Assembly (NCBI GenBank): GCA_963969345.1 | Contig: OZ017770.1 | Location: 753,246 to 817,245 of the forward strand | DNA from: Turbatrix aceti | Lineage: Eukaryota; Nematoda; Chromadorea; Rhabditida; Panagrolaimidae | Length of the DNA stretch: 64,000 bases | Direction of reading: 5' to 3' | Part shown: positions 10,651 to 22,380 of the stretch, one piece after another | Layout of the letters: each line of letters begins with the position of its first letter | Numbering within the stretch: the first letter of the stretch is position 1 | Position numbers and translations under genes: made by a program | The notes under the pieces: model-generated | Databases searched by the model: none | What the model was told of the DNA's origin: nothing | What the model saw: the letters and a program-made list of their open reading frames with translations, nothing else

Positions 10651-13616
10651 AAGAGACTCAGCACCAAAGAAGCACCAGAGAAGGATCTAAGCATTACACC
10701 TTTAGCACGGAACCAGTTGCTTAACGAAAACGCGGCCAATGACTGCAGGAGGAGTACCCTACAGCGTCACTCACACCGACCTTTGACTCTGATACCTTTA
10801 GCGCTACGTCAAACAGCACTACGTTCTCTTCCGTCATCTATATAACAAAAAAATCACACTAAGTGCTTCCAATACTAGGCAGCGCCATATCCCTAGCAAT
10901 GCTTCCAATACTAGGCAGCGCCATATCCCTAGCAATGCTCCTAAATACACGCACTGGCCGCGACATAACTATGAAGCTCCAATGTCCATAACGAAAATGC
11001 GGCTAATGAGTGCAGGAGGAGTACCCTACAGCGTCACACCACTGACAAAAACCCTATTCACTCACACCTAAGCAATCCGCGCGTCCGAGGTAACCAGCAT
11101 ACGGCATACTCGCTAATAATGTCGCTTGCCACACCGCCAGGTCCGAAAGAGCGCCACCCTACCCTACAGAGTATCCTACAGCGTCACGCATACCGACCTT
11201 TGACTCTGACACCTTGCACCCACCCCCGCCGATAGACTCAGACAGGGATCTAATGTAAGCATCACACCTTTAGCGCTACGTCTACGTACCTTCAAAAGTC
11301 TAGACTCTTCTGTCATCCATACAACAAAAAATCGCACAAAATGCTTATATAAGGCAGCGCCAAACCCCTAGCATTGCTCCTGAATACACGCACTGGCCGT
11401 CACCTGACAATTAAGCTCCATTGTCCTTACGTAAGCATTCCCCGAATCCATTCCGCGCGTCCAAGGTATCTAGCGTACAGCATACTCGCTAATAATGTCG
11501 TTTGCCACACCGCCAGGTCCGAAAGAGCGCCACACACAAAACTATCCCTTCAGGCACAATCACACGAGCCAGCACCAAACTAACGGCAACACTAATAAAT
11601 CCAAGTACTACGGCAAATTCGAAGTCGAAAAACTATCCACGAATTCTAATTCACAATAATTAGACCGTAAAATTAATTTTGCCCCCCCCCCCCATAATAG
11701 TTTATACATGCAACAATAGCAATCAAATTTTGGGATCCTATCGGCAGCGACGGCGATCAAACCGCACAGACAGGATCCCGACATTACCTGACTCCTGAGT
11801 GGCCGTGGCATGTGCAGCGGACAAGAGTCGGAGAACTCTGCAAGTGAAAAAAAAAGTTAAACACCGGTTGCTCAAATCAAGCCAACTCACCTGTCCTGCT
11901 GGGCTTTTGTCTTCTTCCCCATCAGGCATATCGAAGTCACCCTTCAACGTGAATTCCGGGTTCGGCACTGGCGTCGACCCCCCAAAGGGGGCCTCTTGGC
12001 ATATGGTTAACGACAACCCGTCTTGGCGGTATCCAGCTCATCCCCGTGTCTCGTAAAATTCTCCCATACCATCATAAAATCCCAGACTGCCCTATAAAAC
12101 CAAAACTACCGCCAAAACCAAGTTCCCGTAACTCCCGGGCCCCACGAAAGGACCGCGGGCCTCACGTCCGCAGCACTCGCCTCTGCGGCCATCCTCCAAG
12201 ATCCAGGCGGGTCCGCATGCGTAGACGCGGAATACTCAGCCATGCATTCCGTGTTGGATACCCAAGTTCGCAGTGTGCGACGCCGAGGAAACCGCAAACT
12301 GGGTCAAGAAGCAGACCAGACGTCGGCGGAGTCGAGTCGTCAAAGTTGTTTTCATATTTTCATAGTTCATAAAAACGTATGAAAAATGAAAAAATATATA
12401 AAAACAACGTGCACGCAGAAACAAAAAACACGATTACAAAAAACGGAAGCAAAAAAAGGATCAGTGAAGTCATTATAAACAATTGCTTAAGCTGAAAATG
12501 ATAAAAATAATTAGACATGTCAAACAGGGTTTGAAATTGGGTTCGATTAAAAAAAACGCAGGAAAATAACCTTTCTTGGCTTTTACATGGATCATGCATG
12601 CCAAAAACTCGGCACAATTAACAATAAACGGGCATATCGACAGTCTCGACCGTGGACCACTGCTCATAGGTAACAAAAAATAATTCCAATTCGCTGCAAA
12701 TAAAAAAAACATACGGAAAAACGGGTAAACGTGCACGAAACTGGTTCAAATTGCGGCAAATCGGCGTGCACGCGAGTGGCCTAAAATCATTTTTGTAAAA
12801 AACAAAACAATGATCAAACGCAACTGATGCCCTTAGAGGTCAGAGTGACTATGCTTGTTGCACACAATCATATCAGTTCGTTTGTCTACTGATAACTTTG
12901 CTTGGCACGCGCACCAAAAGACGGGCAACAAACATGTGCAGAGAGAAGAAAAAACAGCGACGCCCAACTGATAAAATGCTCCAAATGGCTGATAACAGAA
13001 AAATTAATTCCCTGACATGCCAAAAATCGACAATAAATAGGCATATCGATGGTATCCGTCGGAGATCAATGCATGTGTGCAACAAAAAATTATTCTGATC
13101 CGTCAAAATTCAATAAAAACATGGAGACACTGATAAAAAGAAAAAAGTTGCAAACAACATCACAAAACAACAGGTGCATCTGATGACCAATAAGAACAGA
13201 GAGATGTTGTTTGCGGCAAGGTCATATCTGAGTTCGTCTGATAGTCTGATAACGAATTTTTTCTCGCTGCCAAATCAACAATAAAATGCCCAAATATGCT
13301 GATAAAAAAATTGAATTCCCGAAACATGCTGCGATCGATACAACGAGAAAAGCAAAAATAACCGACAATTCTAACAAAAAAAACTGTGTTTTGAAATAAT
13401 TTTTGTAAAAAACAAAACAATGATCAAACGCAACTGATGCCTTTAGAGGTCAGAGGGACTATGCTTGTTGCACACAATCATATCAGTTCGTTTGTCTACT
13501 GATAACTTTGCTTGGCACGCGCACCAAAAGACGGGCAACAAACATGTGCAGAGAGAAGAAAAATCAGCGACGCTAATTACTGTAAAAAACTGCAGACTTT
13601 TTGTGGTCTTGGAACA
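10651..13616 (-). repeat. Right arm of the inverted-repeat element
   Basis: 2966 bp, the reverse complement of the left arm. The 12-base homopolymer is matched exactly (12 C at 11682-11693). The open frames of the outer and middle arm translate identically in both copies. The differences I found (four substitutions, a 2-base and a 1-base indel) all lie in the inner part, roughly 10651-11200. Confidence 0.85.
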
Positions 13617-14391
13617 AATTCTGAAACAAGTTTCTAGTCAACCTGAATAGTAAGTTTTAGTTTTTAAAACTTAAAAATGTGTATGAAATAATTGAACGAC
13701 ATTCTTTTCAATAATTTTTTACTGCGTTTTCTCATTAATTGCAAATCATTTCAGATATTAGGTTTCTGCATTAGCCAACAGAAGATAAAAAAAAATTAAC
13801 AAGCACAAAAATGTTACTTTTTCACCAAAAAAATTTATTATGTAACAAAAAAGCGCTTTTGTTAACTTTAAGCAACAATGGTTTGCAATCCATACTTTTC
13901 ATGTAAGTATTAGGCGCTCAAGTTTAAGTGTGACAAACATAAAAGCTGATTTTTGCACTTCCTTCTCCCCTTTCTCATTGTTCAAACTTTCAACGCGTAA
14001 AACGTGCCGAAGTAAATTCAGGTGCATGATGGCACACTGCTCGAAGCGCTGAACATTGTTCTCGGTTTCCTCAAGCTAAACATGCATTTCGCGGGTGATC
14101 GGCCACAATGGGTGCGTTGTAGATCGTAGTAGGAATTTTCCTGGCAACTCTTTTCAATTAACACTGTACAGTACTTTTTTCTGTTGCATTAACGGTAACA
14201 ACACAGTTCAAAATTCGTAGATTTAATTAAAAAAAAGCATAAAAACAAACAACACAAACTCGACAAAATTTAGGGTACAAAAACAACAAAACGGGAAGCG
14301 CTAACGATAAGAGACTGTTTTCGGAGTTATAGGAAGTGTGCATACGAGAAGTACTACGACAGTAAATGGTAATAGCTTAGTTGAATAGGTA
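13617..14391. other. Intergenic region downstream of calnexin
   Basis: AT-rich sequence between the element and the calnexin stop codon. It probably includes the calnexin 3' UTR (minus strand). I see no other gene, repeat or RNA. Confidence 0.6.
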
Positions 14392-16338
14392 TTAATCCTT
14401 GCGGGGACGCTGTCGAACATGCTGAAAGCAAAAACATGATTCATCAATAATTCAACGAGCCAGGAAAAAGTAAGTAATCCGATAACACATGACCGTCGGC
14501 TTTTTGTAAATAAATAAAAACAACATACCCGTCCAGGAGAATTCGAAGCCGAAGAAACAGCAGAACCCGCAGCAGAGCCATTGGCACTCTTTTCACCACC
14601 AGACTCAGTTAAGACATCGTCCTGAGCAGGCTCATTGTCAGCAGCTTCGTCGTCGTCGGGTTGTTCGTCGTTCTCGTCGCCATCCAGAAAGTCATCGACG
14701 GGAATGTCAATTTTTTCCTTGACCGCCGTGGTTTTACGACCGAAACAGAGAACAGAAATAAGAACAGTGGGGATAAGAAGAGTGAGGACATATACTGCCC
14801 AGAGCCAAGGCTTCTCTTCAGTGGCATCGATGAGACCTTGGAACATGTTTTTGATTGAGCTTGACGACGCTGTAAGAGCATCTTCGGTCGTCTTCTTGAT
14901 GGTAAATGTTTCGGCAGCAAATCGATGAACAACATTTTCGTCGTCGGCAATAATGATATTGTCAAAGATAATGCCGTCACTCATCGTCCAAAGCTCAAAA
15001 CCGATGGCTGTGATGGACTCGAGTTGGGTATATGGGTTTGGCTTGTAGTGATTGGGATTGGCAATAAGCTTCGGCGTCCACTTGCCCTTGTAATCAGGAT
15101 TCTTAATCAGAGGAGGCGACCATTTGCCTCGGTACAGAGGATTGGCAATCAGTGGTGCAGTCCACTTGCCACAGCCGCTCACCGAAGCACAAGCCGGGTT
15201 AGCCTTAAGGGGGGGCTCCCATTCGCCGTCCATCTCGGTGTCCCAGTCTTCGGGTTTCTTGGCTTCAGAATCAGGTATCAGCGCTTCTTCGTCTTCGAGC
15301 CAATCCGCAGGCTTCACAGCGTTCTGATCAATGATTTGTTGAGGCTGAGTTTCATCCCAATCTTCGGGCTTTGTGGCATCCGGGTCCTGGATTTGTTCAC
15401 GTTCATCCCAGTCGGCGGGCTTTTCATCCGTCGGATCAACGATTTCCACAGGTGGCTCAATAGGAGGATTCATGTCCGTGAGCAGATTGCCAGAAACAAT
15501 TACTGAATTATCGACGTAGACTGTGTAAGTGTTGTCCGAAGTGATCTTGAGGGTATAAAGATGCGTCTTTTTGTCTTCGAAAAATGACGCAAGGGCCTGG
15601 CTCGTTTCCTTGGCTTGATGTTCCTGAAAAAAACAGTTTATATAAAATTTGCAAAAAATAACGTAAAAACATACACCGATTGTGCCATTGATGGGATTCT
15701 TGATGTTAACGATGAAATGCACTCTGGCATTTTGGCCACACTTATCGGGACCGAACATGATAGAATACTTTGTTTTGTCGTTGAACGTAGAGATCGCTTT
15801 TTCCGCTCCCTTGGAAAGCAGTTTGACGTAACCACCACCACACTCCTGGCCATTTTCGTATTTGACTTCGTACTGAACGATAAGTGGTTTGCCGTCGAAA
15901 ACAAATGGCTTGGTCAGGCTGGATGCTATAGCATGGTGACGAGCACGAGTCTCAACCACAAGGCCGAAATCGTTCTCAACGATCACCTTGGAAGGCGTCC
16001 GAATGCTCCATTCTCCGTTATACTTGGCAATTTCCTCGTTGACACCTTCCTTCTTGGCAGACGACTTATGCCAGGTCTTGCCGATGACGCCGGTGTTCGC
16101 GAACCACTCGACAAAGTAGGCTTCGTCCTGTTCGATTGTAGGAACAGTAAACAACGGCCGGACTACTTCCTGAAACGCCAACAAGATAAAGCTCGCCGTC
16201 ATAGCTACAAAACAAACTCACATTAACGTCGTGATCGAATTCACTATCGTCTAATTCTTCGTCATCATTGTGTGCGTGAACAAGCAGACCCGTAGCAATA
16301 ATAAAGGCAACAAAAAATACTGACCACAACCTTTTCAT
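14392..16338 (-). CDS. Calnexin, ER membrane lectin chaperone
   Basis: Exons (minus) 16338-16222, 16169-15675, 15623-14529 and 14421-14392 (578 residues). Type I ER membrane chaperone that binds monoglucosylated glycoproteins and calcium. Visible: a signal peptide (VFFVAFIIATGLLVHA) followed by an acidic stretch; a lectin domain with VQYEVKYENGQECGGGYVKL and MFGPDKCG; a P-domain with four KP(A/E)DW repeats and then four GxW(x)PLIxNP repeats, the calnexin number (calreticulin has three); IGFELWTMSDGIIFDN; a membrane helix near residue 480; a long acidic cytosolic tail; and a basic end (RQRPRKD). The second exon is taken to start at 16169 because reading on from 16204 meets a stop. The antisense open frames over this gene are shadows. 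Confidence 0.96.
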
Positions 16339-18171
16339 CCTAAAAAGATCGATATAGTAAAGCACACCGGAAAAGAGGAAAAACCCGAAATTGGCAGGAT
16401 TATTCATCCACACATATACCCCACGATAGGAAATTATAAAGCAGCACGAAGCATAAGCGGGCCAACATGAAAAATGCGTAATCGTTTGTTGAACAAAGCT
16501 TGGCCTATTTTCGGGGCGAGACATGGCTAAGTGAGCGTATATGAACGAACTCACTATTTTAATATGCACTCCGGGCTTTTTCACTACTTAACCTCATTTT
16601 AATGTGCAGTCTTCAGTTTTCAGTTTTTAATTGGCATAATAAACTTGTTAATTAGAATAAAAATTGTATTCATTTTTGAAGCATTTTGGTATCACATTTG
16701 TGCCGATCAGTGTTTTTTACTGTCACGCAAACAATTAAATTGTGTCAACTGTCTTCGTTTAAGCCTCCGATATTAAAAAAAATAATAATCAAAAGGGTGC
16801 AATATTATTCGTGCATTTCCGCTTCACTTGAAAAGTAACCTAGAAAGTTATTAAAAAATTTAGTATAAAATTTGGCAGTTGGAAAATGTGGTGCCTAAGC
16901 TAAATCTCAACCTAAGCTAAATTTCATCCCTTCCCTTGCAGAGGATGAGTGAGCATACTTCATGCAACAATAAGCAAGATATTTCAGGGGAAATCATGTA
17001 TTAACGAACACAATTTTTTGGATTGAAAGCAGTTGTTATAATTAGTCCCACAAATCACAACCTTCACTGACAACTTACAACATTATAATGGGAGTATACA
17101 AAGTACATAAAATCCAGAATGCGAAAAAAAACGGCAAAAATTCAGAAATACAGGATTCATTACCTTATTTTTTCCGCAATTTTGCGTTTAAAATATTGAA
17201 GTTAAATTTAACCTTTATGCTAAAAAAAATGTTTTTTTAATCAAGATTGTTTGTCAGCCAGATTTTTTCTATTGAACGAAAGTGGTAAGACTAGATCATT
17301 TGTACTGCACGTCGCGTTCCCTTTCCATGAGCAATGTTGCCAAGAACCAAAAATTTCCGGCTACCTGAAACCGGATCTGCATTGGAAAATTTTGAATTTT
17401 ACCCCTCTCCGGCCCGGACCGACTACAATTTTTATGCTCTGAACTCGGGTCGACAAAAAATCGACAATTTAGTATTGTCGATTTTTTGACATTTATTTTC
17501 TTTCAACTCCACAAATTCATTCTGCGAAGCAGATCATCTTTGCTTTATGCTCAAGCAGCAGTTGATTCAGCTAAACGCTCAGTTGTGAGTTCAAACACGT
17601 ACAACGTGATGCTCAAGGTTGTTTAATTTCTTTACACATCGGTGTCGACGACATTGAAATTGTCTTTTTTTACAATATTGGATCTGTGTGCTTTATTTTC
17701 TTTTATTTATCTTATTTTGTCAATTAATTATTTTATTTATTTATTGCACCGTTACTCAGTGGTTAGTTATCATTAGATCAGATGTTAGGAGGCAAAAATG
17801 ATGTACACGTAGACGTTAATTTCTCGATTCGATTTAATCGTAATTTATTCTTCCCCTCGTCGCTGTCTGTAGACTTTATTGAATGCTATTGTTGAGGGTC
17901 TCTGGCAGCTGTGCCAAAAACCAAAATGGAAATGGAACAAAAAGTAACACACCTAAATTCAGATTTTTGCTTATATGATTGGACACCTTTTTAGTTATAT
18001 TTATGTATGCTTTATATGTGATTTTTTATTGAGGGTTATAAACGTTACCCAGTACTTATTGTTAAGTACAAAACAAAAATTAACCGTGTTTGTATTTTTT
18101 CATTCAACAATCATCGGATATACAATTTATTCAACAACATTTTTTCCGACTTGCCCGCAGTCACTGAAACA
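16339..18171. other. Intergenic region, contains one strong hairpin
   Basis: About 1.8 kb of AT-rich DNA between calnexin and the cyclin gene. A perfect 15 bp inverted repeat (CAAAAAATCGACAAT) with a 5-base loop lies at 17454-17488. No credible protein gene is visible. Confidence 0.6.
17454..17488. repeat. Perfect 15 bp hairpin, 5-base loop
   Basis: Left arm 17454-17468 and right arm 17474-17488 are exact reverse complements around TTAGT. It stands alone in intergenic DNA; the function is unknown. Confidence 0.7.
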
Positions 18172-18987
18172 TCAGTTTTCTTTATCCGAATCGCTGTTGA
18201 AGAGATCGTCCATCTGAGATGCACAGAAGTAAATTTCATTTTCTTTAAGCTAAATTAAACTTGATAAATATTTTCTATGGTTGCGCAATACTTACTCGAA
18301 ATATTTTGATCATGTCTTCGAGTGGTTCTTCGCTTTCGAACATCAAAAACAAAAGTGAAAAAGCCAGATGTGAAGGCCGGTAGGTAGAAACCATGTACCA
18401 GTTGGAGTAAATAGATTCGATTCTTTCATGGAGAAGTCCATGGTCAATAGGAGGATTTCCGAGTTTCTTAAGAATAGCGTACGTAAATCGTTCGATGGAA
18501 GGCAAGAACAGGTCCCAGTTGAGGTGAACAAGAATCTGTCGTTCCATACGCAGTATCTCAGCTGCTGAGTATGTTACTCCGCATTGTTGGCAGATTTCAG
18601 GAATCGTAAGGCCTCCAATTTCGTCGTCCAAAAGTTTGAAACCGAGATAAAGCGTCGTTAACGCAAGACAGTTGGCGTATTTGATTGGCACGCAGACCCT
18701 GGAGATAACGTGGTCAAAAATGACAATGGCAGCTCCCAAGATATCGACGGTTGCGTCGAGTTGTTTTCCTTGTTTCCGTATCCATCTTACGAGAAACGTT
18801 CTTATTGCGGGTGTCACAAGTCGATTCCCCTGAAGGAATATATATATATTATAGAATGGAAGCTAACTGATAAACAAAAAATAATTACCTCAGGTAGGAT
18901 AATAGGTTGTTGAGAGCACAGGTTGCCCTCTTTTAGCAACAAGTTATGCAGGTAATCATTGTGAACCAACGATAAACTGCTGCTCAT
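18172..18987 (-). CDS. Divergent cyclin (possibly cyclin G/I-like)
   Basis: Exons (minus) 18987-18889, 18829-18296 and 18213-18172 (224 residues). The cyclin box is recognisable across exon 2: FLVRWIRKQGKQL, then TVDILGAAIVIFDHVIS, YANCLALTTLYLGFKLLDDE and EILRMERQILVHLNWDL, the usual cyclin helix 1-5 pattern with the MExxIL..L.W.L signature. Helices of a second fold follow, from FLPSIERFTYAIL. The protein is short compared with A/B-type cyclins. The last exon adds an acidic, Ser-rich end (MDDLFNSDSDKEN). Subtype is uncertain: the order and size recall cyclin G/I, but I cannot exclude another small cyclin. ATG 18987 is the first Met in the frame. Confidence 0.8.
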
Positions 18988-19707
18988 TGACACGGTCAAG
19001 CGATATTATTACCTGCAAGAGTGACATGGTGAAGAGAGCCTTTTATAGAAAGAGGGCAGTGGGTAACGGCTAGATTTATACACGCAGGGGGTAGACCCTC
19101 TGAATCGCATAAAACGTGCTACACACAAAGTTAAACGCATCCGGAGCCCATAACTTTTTTTTTCTAAAATCAACAGCGTCTTCTGACAGACGCCTCAATG
19201 ACAACACACGTGATAACAGCGGTTGTTAATGGATACCGCTCTCGAGCAGTATACAAAATGCGCAGTCCCATGTATTGGAACTGAGCCAATAATTGTCGCG
19301 AAAAAAATTGTGTCCACAAGAATTGTCCTAAATACAACCTTTCGATGCGAGATTGCCTTTTATGGCAACAATGAAAAGGAAATTTATACGTTTTGCAAAT
19401 TCAACGACGCAAGCAATCAATGGAGCATACACACAGCGCGCAGTAGCTTTGCCTCTAGCAAAAGGCATGGAATTCCTGGCAGACCGCATGCCGGTTGCAC
19501 GATGCCAGCTAGGCGAAGATTAGCCTTCGTCGCTCCCGACAACACATATGCCACCGCATGCACTTCGAAATAACCATAAAACAGACTGTACCGCAAACTG
19601 TACGTCCAACGCACCGGCCGAAACCAGCTTCTTGAAATGGAAATGACTAGGGGATAAGAAATGTTTTGGGTTGCTTTATATCACAGATATTTTCAAAATG
19701 CACAAAG
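18988..19707. other. Intergenic region; one weak 114-codon frame
   Basis: Between two minus-strand genes. A plus-strand frame from ATG 19229 to 19573 is open, but the protein (MDTALEQYTKCAV...) shows no domain, signal peptide or splice partners, so I do not call it a gene. Confidence 0.5.
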
Positions 19708-20374
19708 TCAGTTCTTGTCTATGCAGTAACTCTCGCAGTGTTCCTTCGTCGTAAAAGTGTTGGGAGAATGAGCCAAAAAGGGATTCCAAGTAAACATCTT
19801 GCATTCTTTGCCGTCGAAAAACCACCGCTTAAGCCAGCCGTTAATGTCCGTCTCCACGTTATCGTCAGGTGAGCAGGAGTATTCTACAGTAAATCAATTT
19901 TAATCAGCTGCTCGGTTGCAAGTGCGAGTCCTACCTTGTCTGGGGCAACATACGCCATCCCATTCTGCGGAAAACTGACCAATGGTCTGGATGCACTCGT
20001 AGTGCTTCGGGCAGGGCTTGTTTTCAGAGTCGCAATAAATGGGTGTGTTGTTCTCGTCTTTCAAGAGTACACGAAAACCCGCACCATCAGGCAAAGGACA
20101 AGTCAATGGGGGGCCAATCATGGATGTTGCTGAAAGCTCACTGCCTCATCAATCATCCCGCAGAGCACTTACACGCATCCAGAAGAGACAAACAAACCCA
20201 TCCTCGAGACTCGCTCTTGCGCCGTACGTAGTTCTCAAGACAGGAGCAACGGCCGTTGTTACACGCTGATTGTGGCCAGTGCCTTTCGCAGTCTTTGTTC
20301 GTATCGCATTCTTTCTTTCGCGCGGCTATCACCAAACCGGTGATTGCCAGGGTAGTAAGAAGGATTCTGCACAT
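19708..20374 (-). CDS. Secreted cysteine-rich protein with a C-terminal Kunitz-type module
   Basis: Exons (minus) 20374-20173, 20129-19935 and 19883-19708 (190 residues). A signal peptide (residues 1-18) is followed by a Cys-rich region of EB/whey-acidic flavour (CDTNKDC, CNNGRCSC), a second block with CPKHYECIQT and GVCCPRQ, and a Kunitz/BPTI-like module (C-x(23)-C-x(21)-C-x3-C with RWFFDGKECKMFTWN and NTFTTKEHCESYC). Kunitz domains inhibit serine proteases. Here the second and fourth cysteines of the canonical six are missing (NPF stands where the GC pair is usual), so one disulphide is absent and inhibitor activity is uncertain. The start at 20374 is the ATG just before the hydrophobic segment. 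Two 43-51 bp introns separate the modules. Confidence 0.85.
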
Positions 20375-20749
20375 CGCTATCGACGCAAAGTGGAACAAAA
20401 AGCAAATTGATTGACCGCAAGTTGTCGGGTTGGTCAGCCGTCATTTGTATAACACAGTCACGCACCAGTTCGTCGTTGCGCTACATTGACTTGTGTGTTT
20501 TTTCAAAATTCTTTCAAAATATTTGACTCCTCGCCCTGTGAAATAAATGGATTACTTGCTTTTTAAATAGAAAAATCGCTTTAACCCGAACAATTTTGTA
20601 ACTCAAGTGAATGTGAAAGAAAACAACAGCAAATAAATCGACATTTGAGGCGAAGGAAAAAATATCGTGATTAGCAGAAACGAGCAGAGATTCTTCAAAT
20701 CAAAATCAAATATACGTGGCATAGCCACCTTTTTTGCCTAAATTTATTG
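20375..20749. other. Intergenic region between the Kunitz gene and the nuclear receptor
   Basis: 375 bp, AT-rich, upstream of the Kunitz gene and downstream of the receptor (both on the minus strand). No features recognised. Confidence 0.6.
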
Positions 20750-22380
20750 TTACAACGAAATAGAGGTTGGTATCGTTGTTGGCGTTGTCGACGTTGATGA
20801 TCCGTAAGGTGATGGGGATTGCTTAATAGTGACCGGTGACACAGCACCGTCTTTGATGCCGAAAAGAAGTTGCTTTGCGAAGGGTGAAAATTGTATTTGT
20901 TCAAAGAAGTCTGCTACAACAATCGCTTCTTTCATTTCAACTGCCATAGTTGCGATAACTGTGCCTAGCAACAGAAGCTTTCCAAATCGATCCGCTGCTT
21001 CTAAGCTCCCACGCTTACGAACCATGTATCGATATAGAGCGTTCGTTACAAAGGATCGTCCTTCCGCAATGTTCATACGCACCGTTGGGTTCAAATCGTC
21101 AGCATCTGCAAAAAAAACAATCGGGTTTTTATTTCAATAACATAAAAAAGATATTTACCCGGATTTAGGAAAAATATGGCTTTTGCAGCAGCAAATTCAT
21201 TTATATCTATGTTGAGCTTTCTCATGGGCTTCAGAAGATTATCGAGCATTTGGTGTTTTTTACGCGTAAATCCAGCCGGTCTAAAAAATCTAAAAAATCA
21301 TTTGGGCCTTCAAATAGCCAACACATACCTGTTAGGTTCAACCGATTTGTCAAAAAAAGCACCGTTGGGAAATACTATGGTGTCTGGGCCCTTGTCCGGT
21401 GTGTAGAAACATTGTATCAAGGATGGATAAGGGAAAGCCGAGTGTCGAAGAAGTGCCAGCTTATCAGAAAGCTGAAGCTCGTTGTACACAGGTATGGTTT
21501 TGGCCCACTCGATCATGATGGCCCATTCCCTTTCATGCCAGTAGTGGTAATCATTTTGCGTGGCTGGTCGAAGTGTTTCTATTGTATGAGGCATTTGAGC
21601 ATGATATGCAATAAACTGAGGATCAGAAAATATTGATGGCGACAATACTGCTTCTATGAGAGATTTTTTCATTGTCATGTGACTGTTTCTGAAATTATGA
21701 TTTTGGCATAGATCTGGATCATAATGTGGAAGTGTGCATTGATTACCTTATTGTTTTAATGTGTAATTCCACTTCCATGAGAGCTTTGAGTAGTTGATCT
21801 TCCTGAGCTTGTTGGCGTTCTAAATTGTTACTAGGGACGACAGGTTGTTCGCGTTCCTTAGGTACTTCGGTGATCACCGGTGTCTTGATTAAGGGATATC
21901 TTCGGGTCCGCTTGGTATAACCAATGGGATCTCGATTTTGCTGAATGGCACTTGGATTCATTCCAACAGCCAGACATTTTTGGAAGCGACAGTGCCTACA
22001 TGCACACCTGATACCTAAATTGCCCTCATGCATTGACGCATCTTTTTTTTGAAAAAGAAAAAATGGACGCACTTTTGTCAATAATGCATTTCCCATCGTA
22101 CTGACAAATAAATGTCTGCTTTTTCATTATCGTGCGTCGAAAAAAAGTTTTGCTGCAACCATATTATTATTCGCAAAAACAAAAAAAATAAATCTAACCA
22201 TCCATTGCAACTTGGCGTATTGTAATGATAACCGGTGGAGACATCGTTACCTGAAGTTCCCATACATATGTAAGCGTACGCAAAACAAAGAAAAAAAGCA
22301 AACTCACAGACAAGGCAGAGTTCTACGTTATCGCCATTACTAGATTCAGAATTTGTTAAATCGGTTGCAACGTTTGTCAT
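20750..22380 (-). CDS. Nuclear hormone receptor of the nematode type
   Basis: Exons (minus) 22380-22308, 22250-22199, 22152-22073, 22014-21747, 21688-21329, 21280-21159 and 21105-20750 (436 residues). The DNA-binding domain is assembled over four exons: [14 protein letters not shown]-box CNGCKTFFRR, second finger CQYDGKC, and [18 protein letters not shown]. The P-box CNGCK and the linker [13 protein letters not shown] are typical of the expanded nematode receptors related to HNF4. The ligand-binding domain is recognisable by helix 3 ([18 protein letters not shown]), [14 protein letters not shown] and a later helical region ending with a Ser/Thr/Pro-rich tail. It acts as a DNA-binding transcription factor in the nucleus. 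Ligand and paralogue are unknown. ATG 22380 is the first in the frame. Confidence 0.9.

Larger units (their letters stand above)
7126..13616. mobile_element. Large inverted-repeat (foldback-like) element, 6.49 kb
   Basis: Two arms in inverted orientation (7126-10088 and 10651-13616) flank a 562 bp spacer. Every position x in the outer left arm pairs with 20742-x in the right arm, from 7122/13620 inwards. The tips read TGTTCCAAGACC and its complement, and AATT lies next to both tips (7122-7125 and 13617-13620), which fits a 4 bp target duplication; because AATT is palindromic it could also be part of the repeat. No transposase, reverse transcriptase, helicase or integrase is visible in either arm or in the spacer. 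Structure suggests a non-autonomous foldback DNA transposon or a long inverted duplication. An assembly palindrome is an alternative, but the unique spacer and the differences between arms argue against a simple artefact. Confidence 0.75.

Noticed and set aside
7126..13616. Maverick/Polinton or virus-derived element
   Set aside because: No polymerase, integrase, ATPase or capsid gene is visible in arms or spacer; size and repeat structure also differ.
14925..15506. 193-codon plus-strand frame over calnexin
   Set aside because: Antisense to the calnexin P-domain; the repeats it shows are mirror images of the KPxDW and GxWxPL repeats.
19229..19573. 114-codon frame between the cyclin and Kunitz genes
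   Set aside because: No recognisable content and no flanking exon signals that fit.
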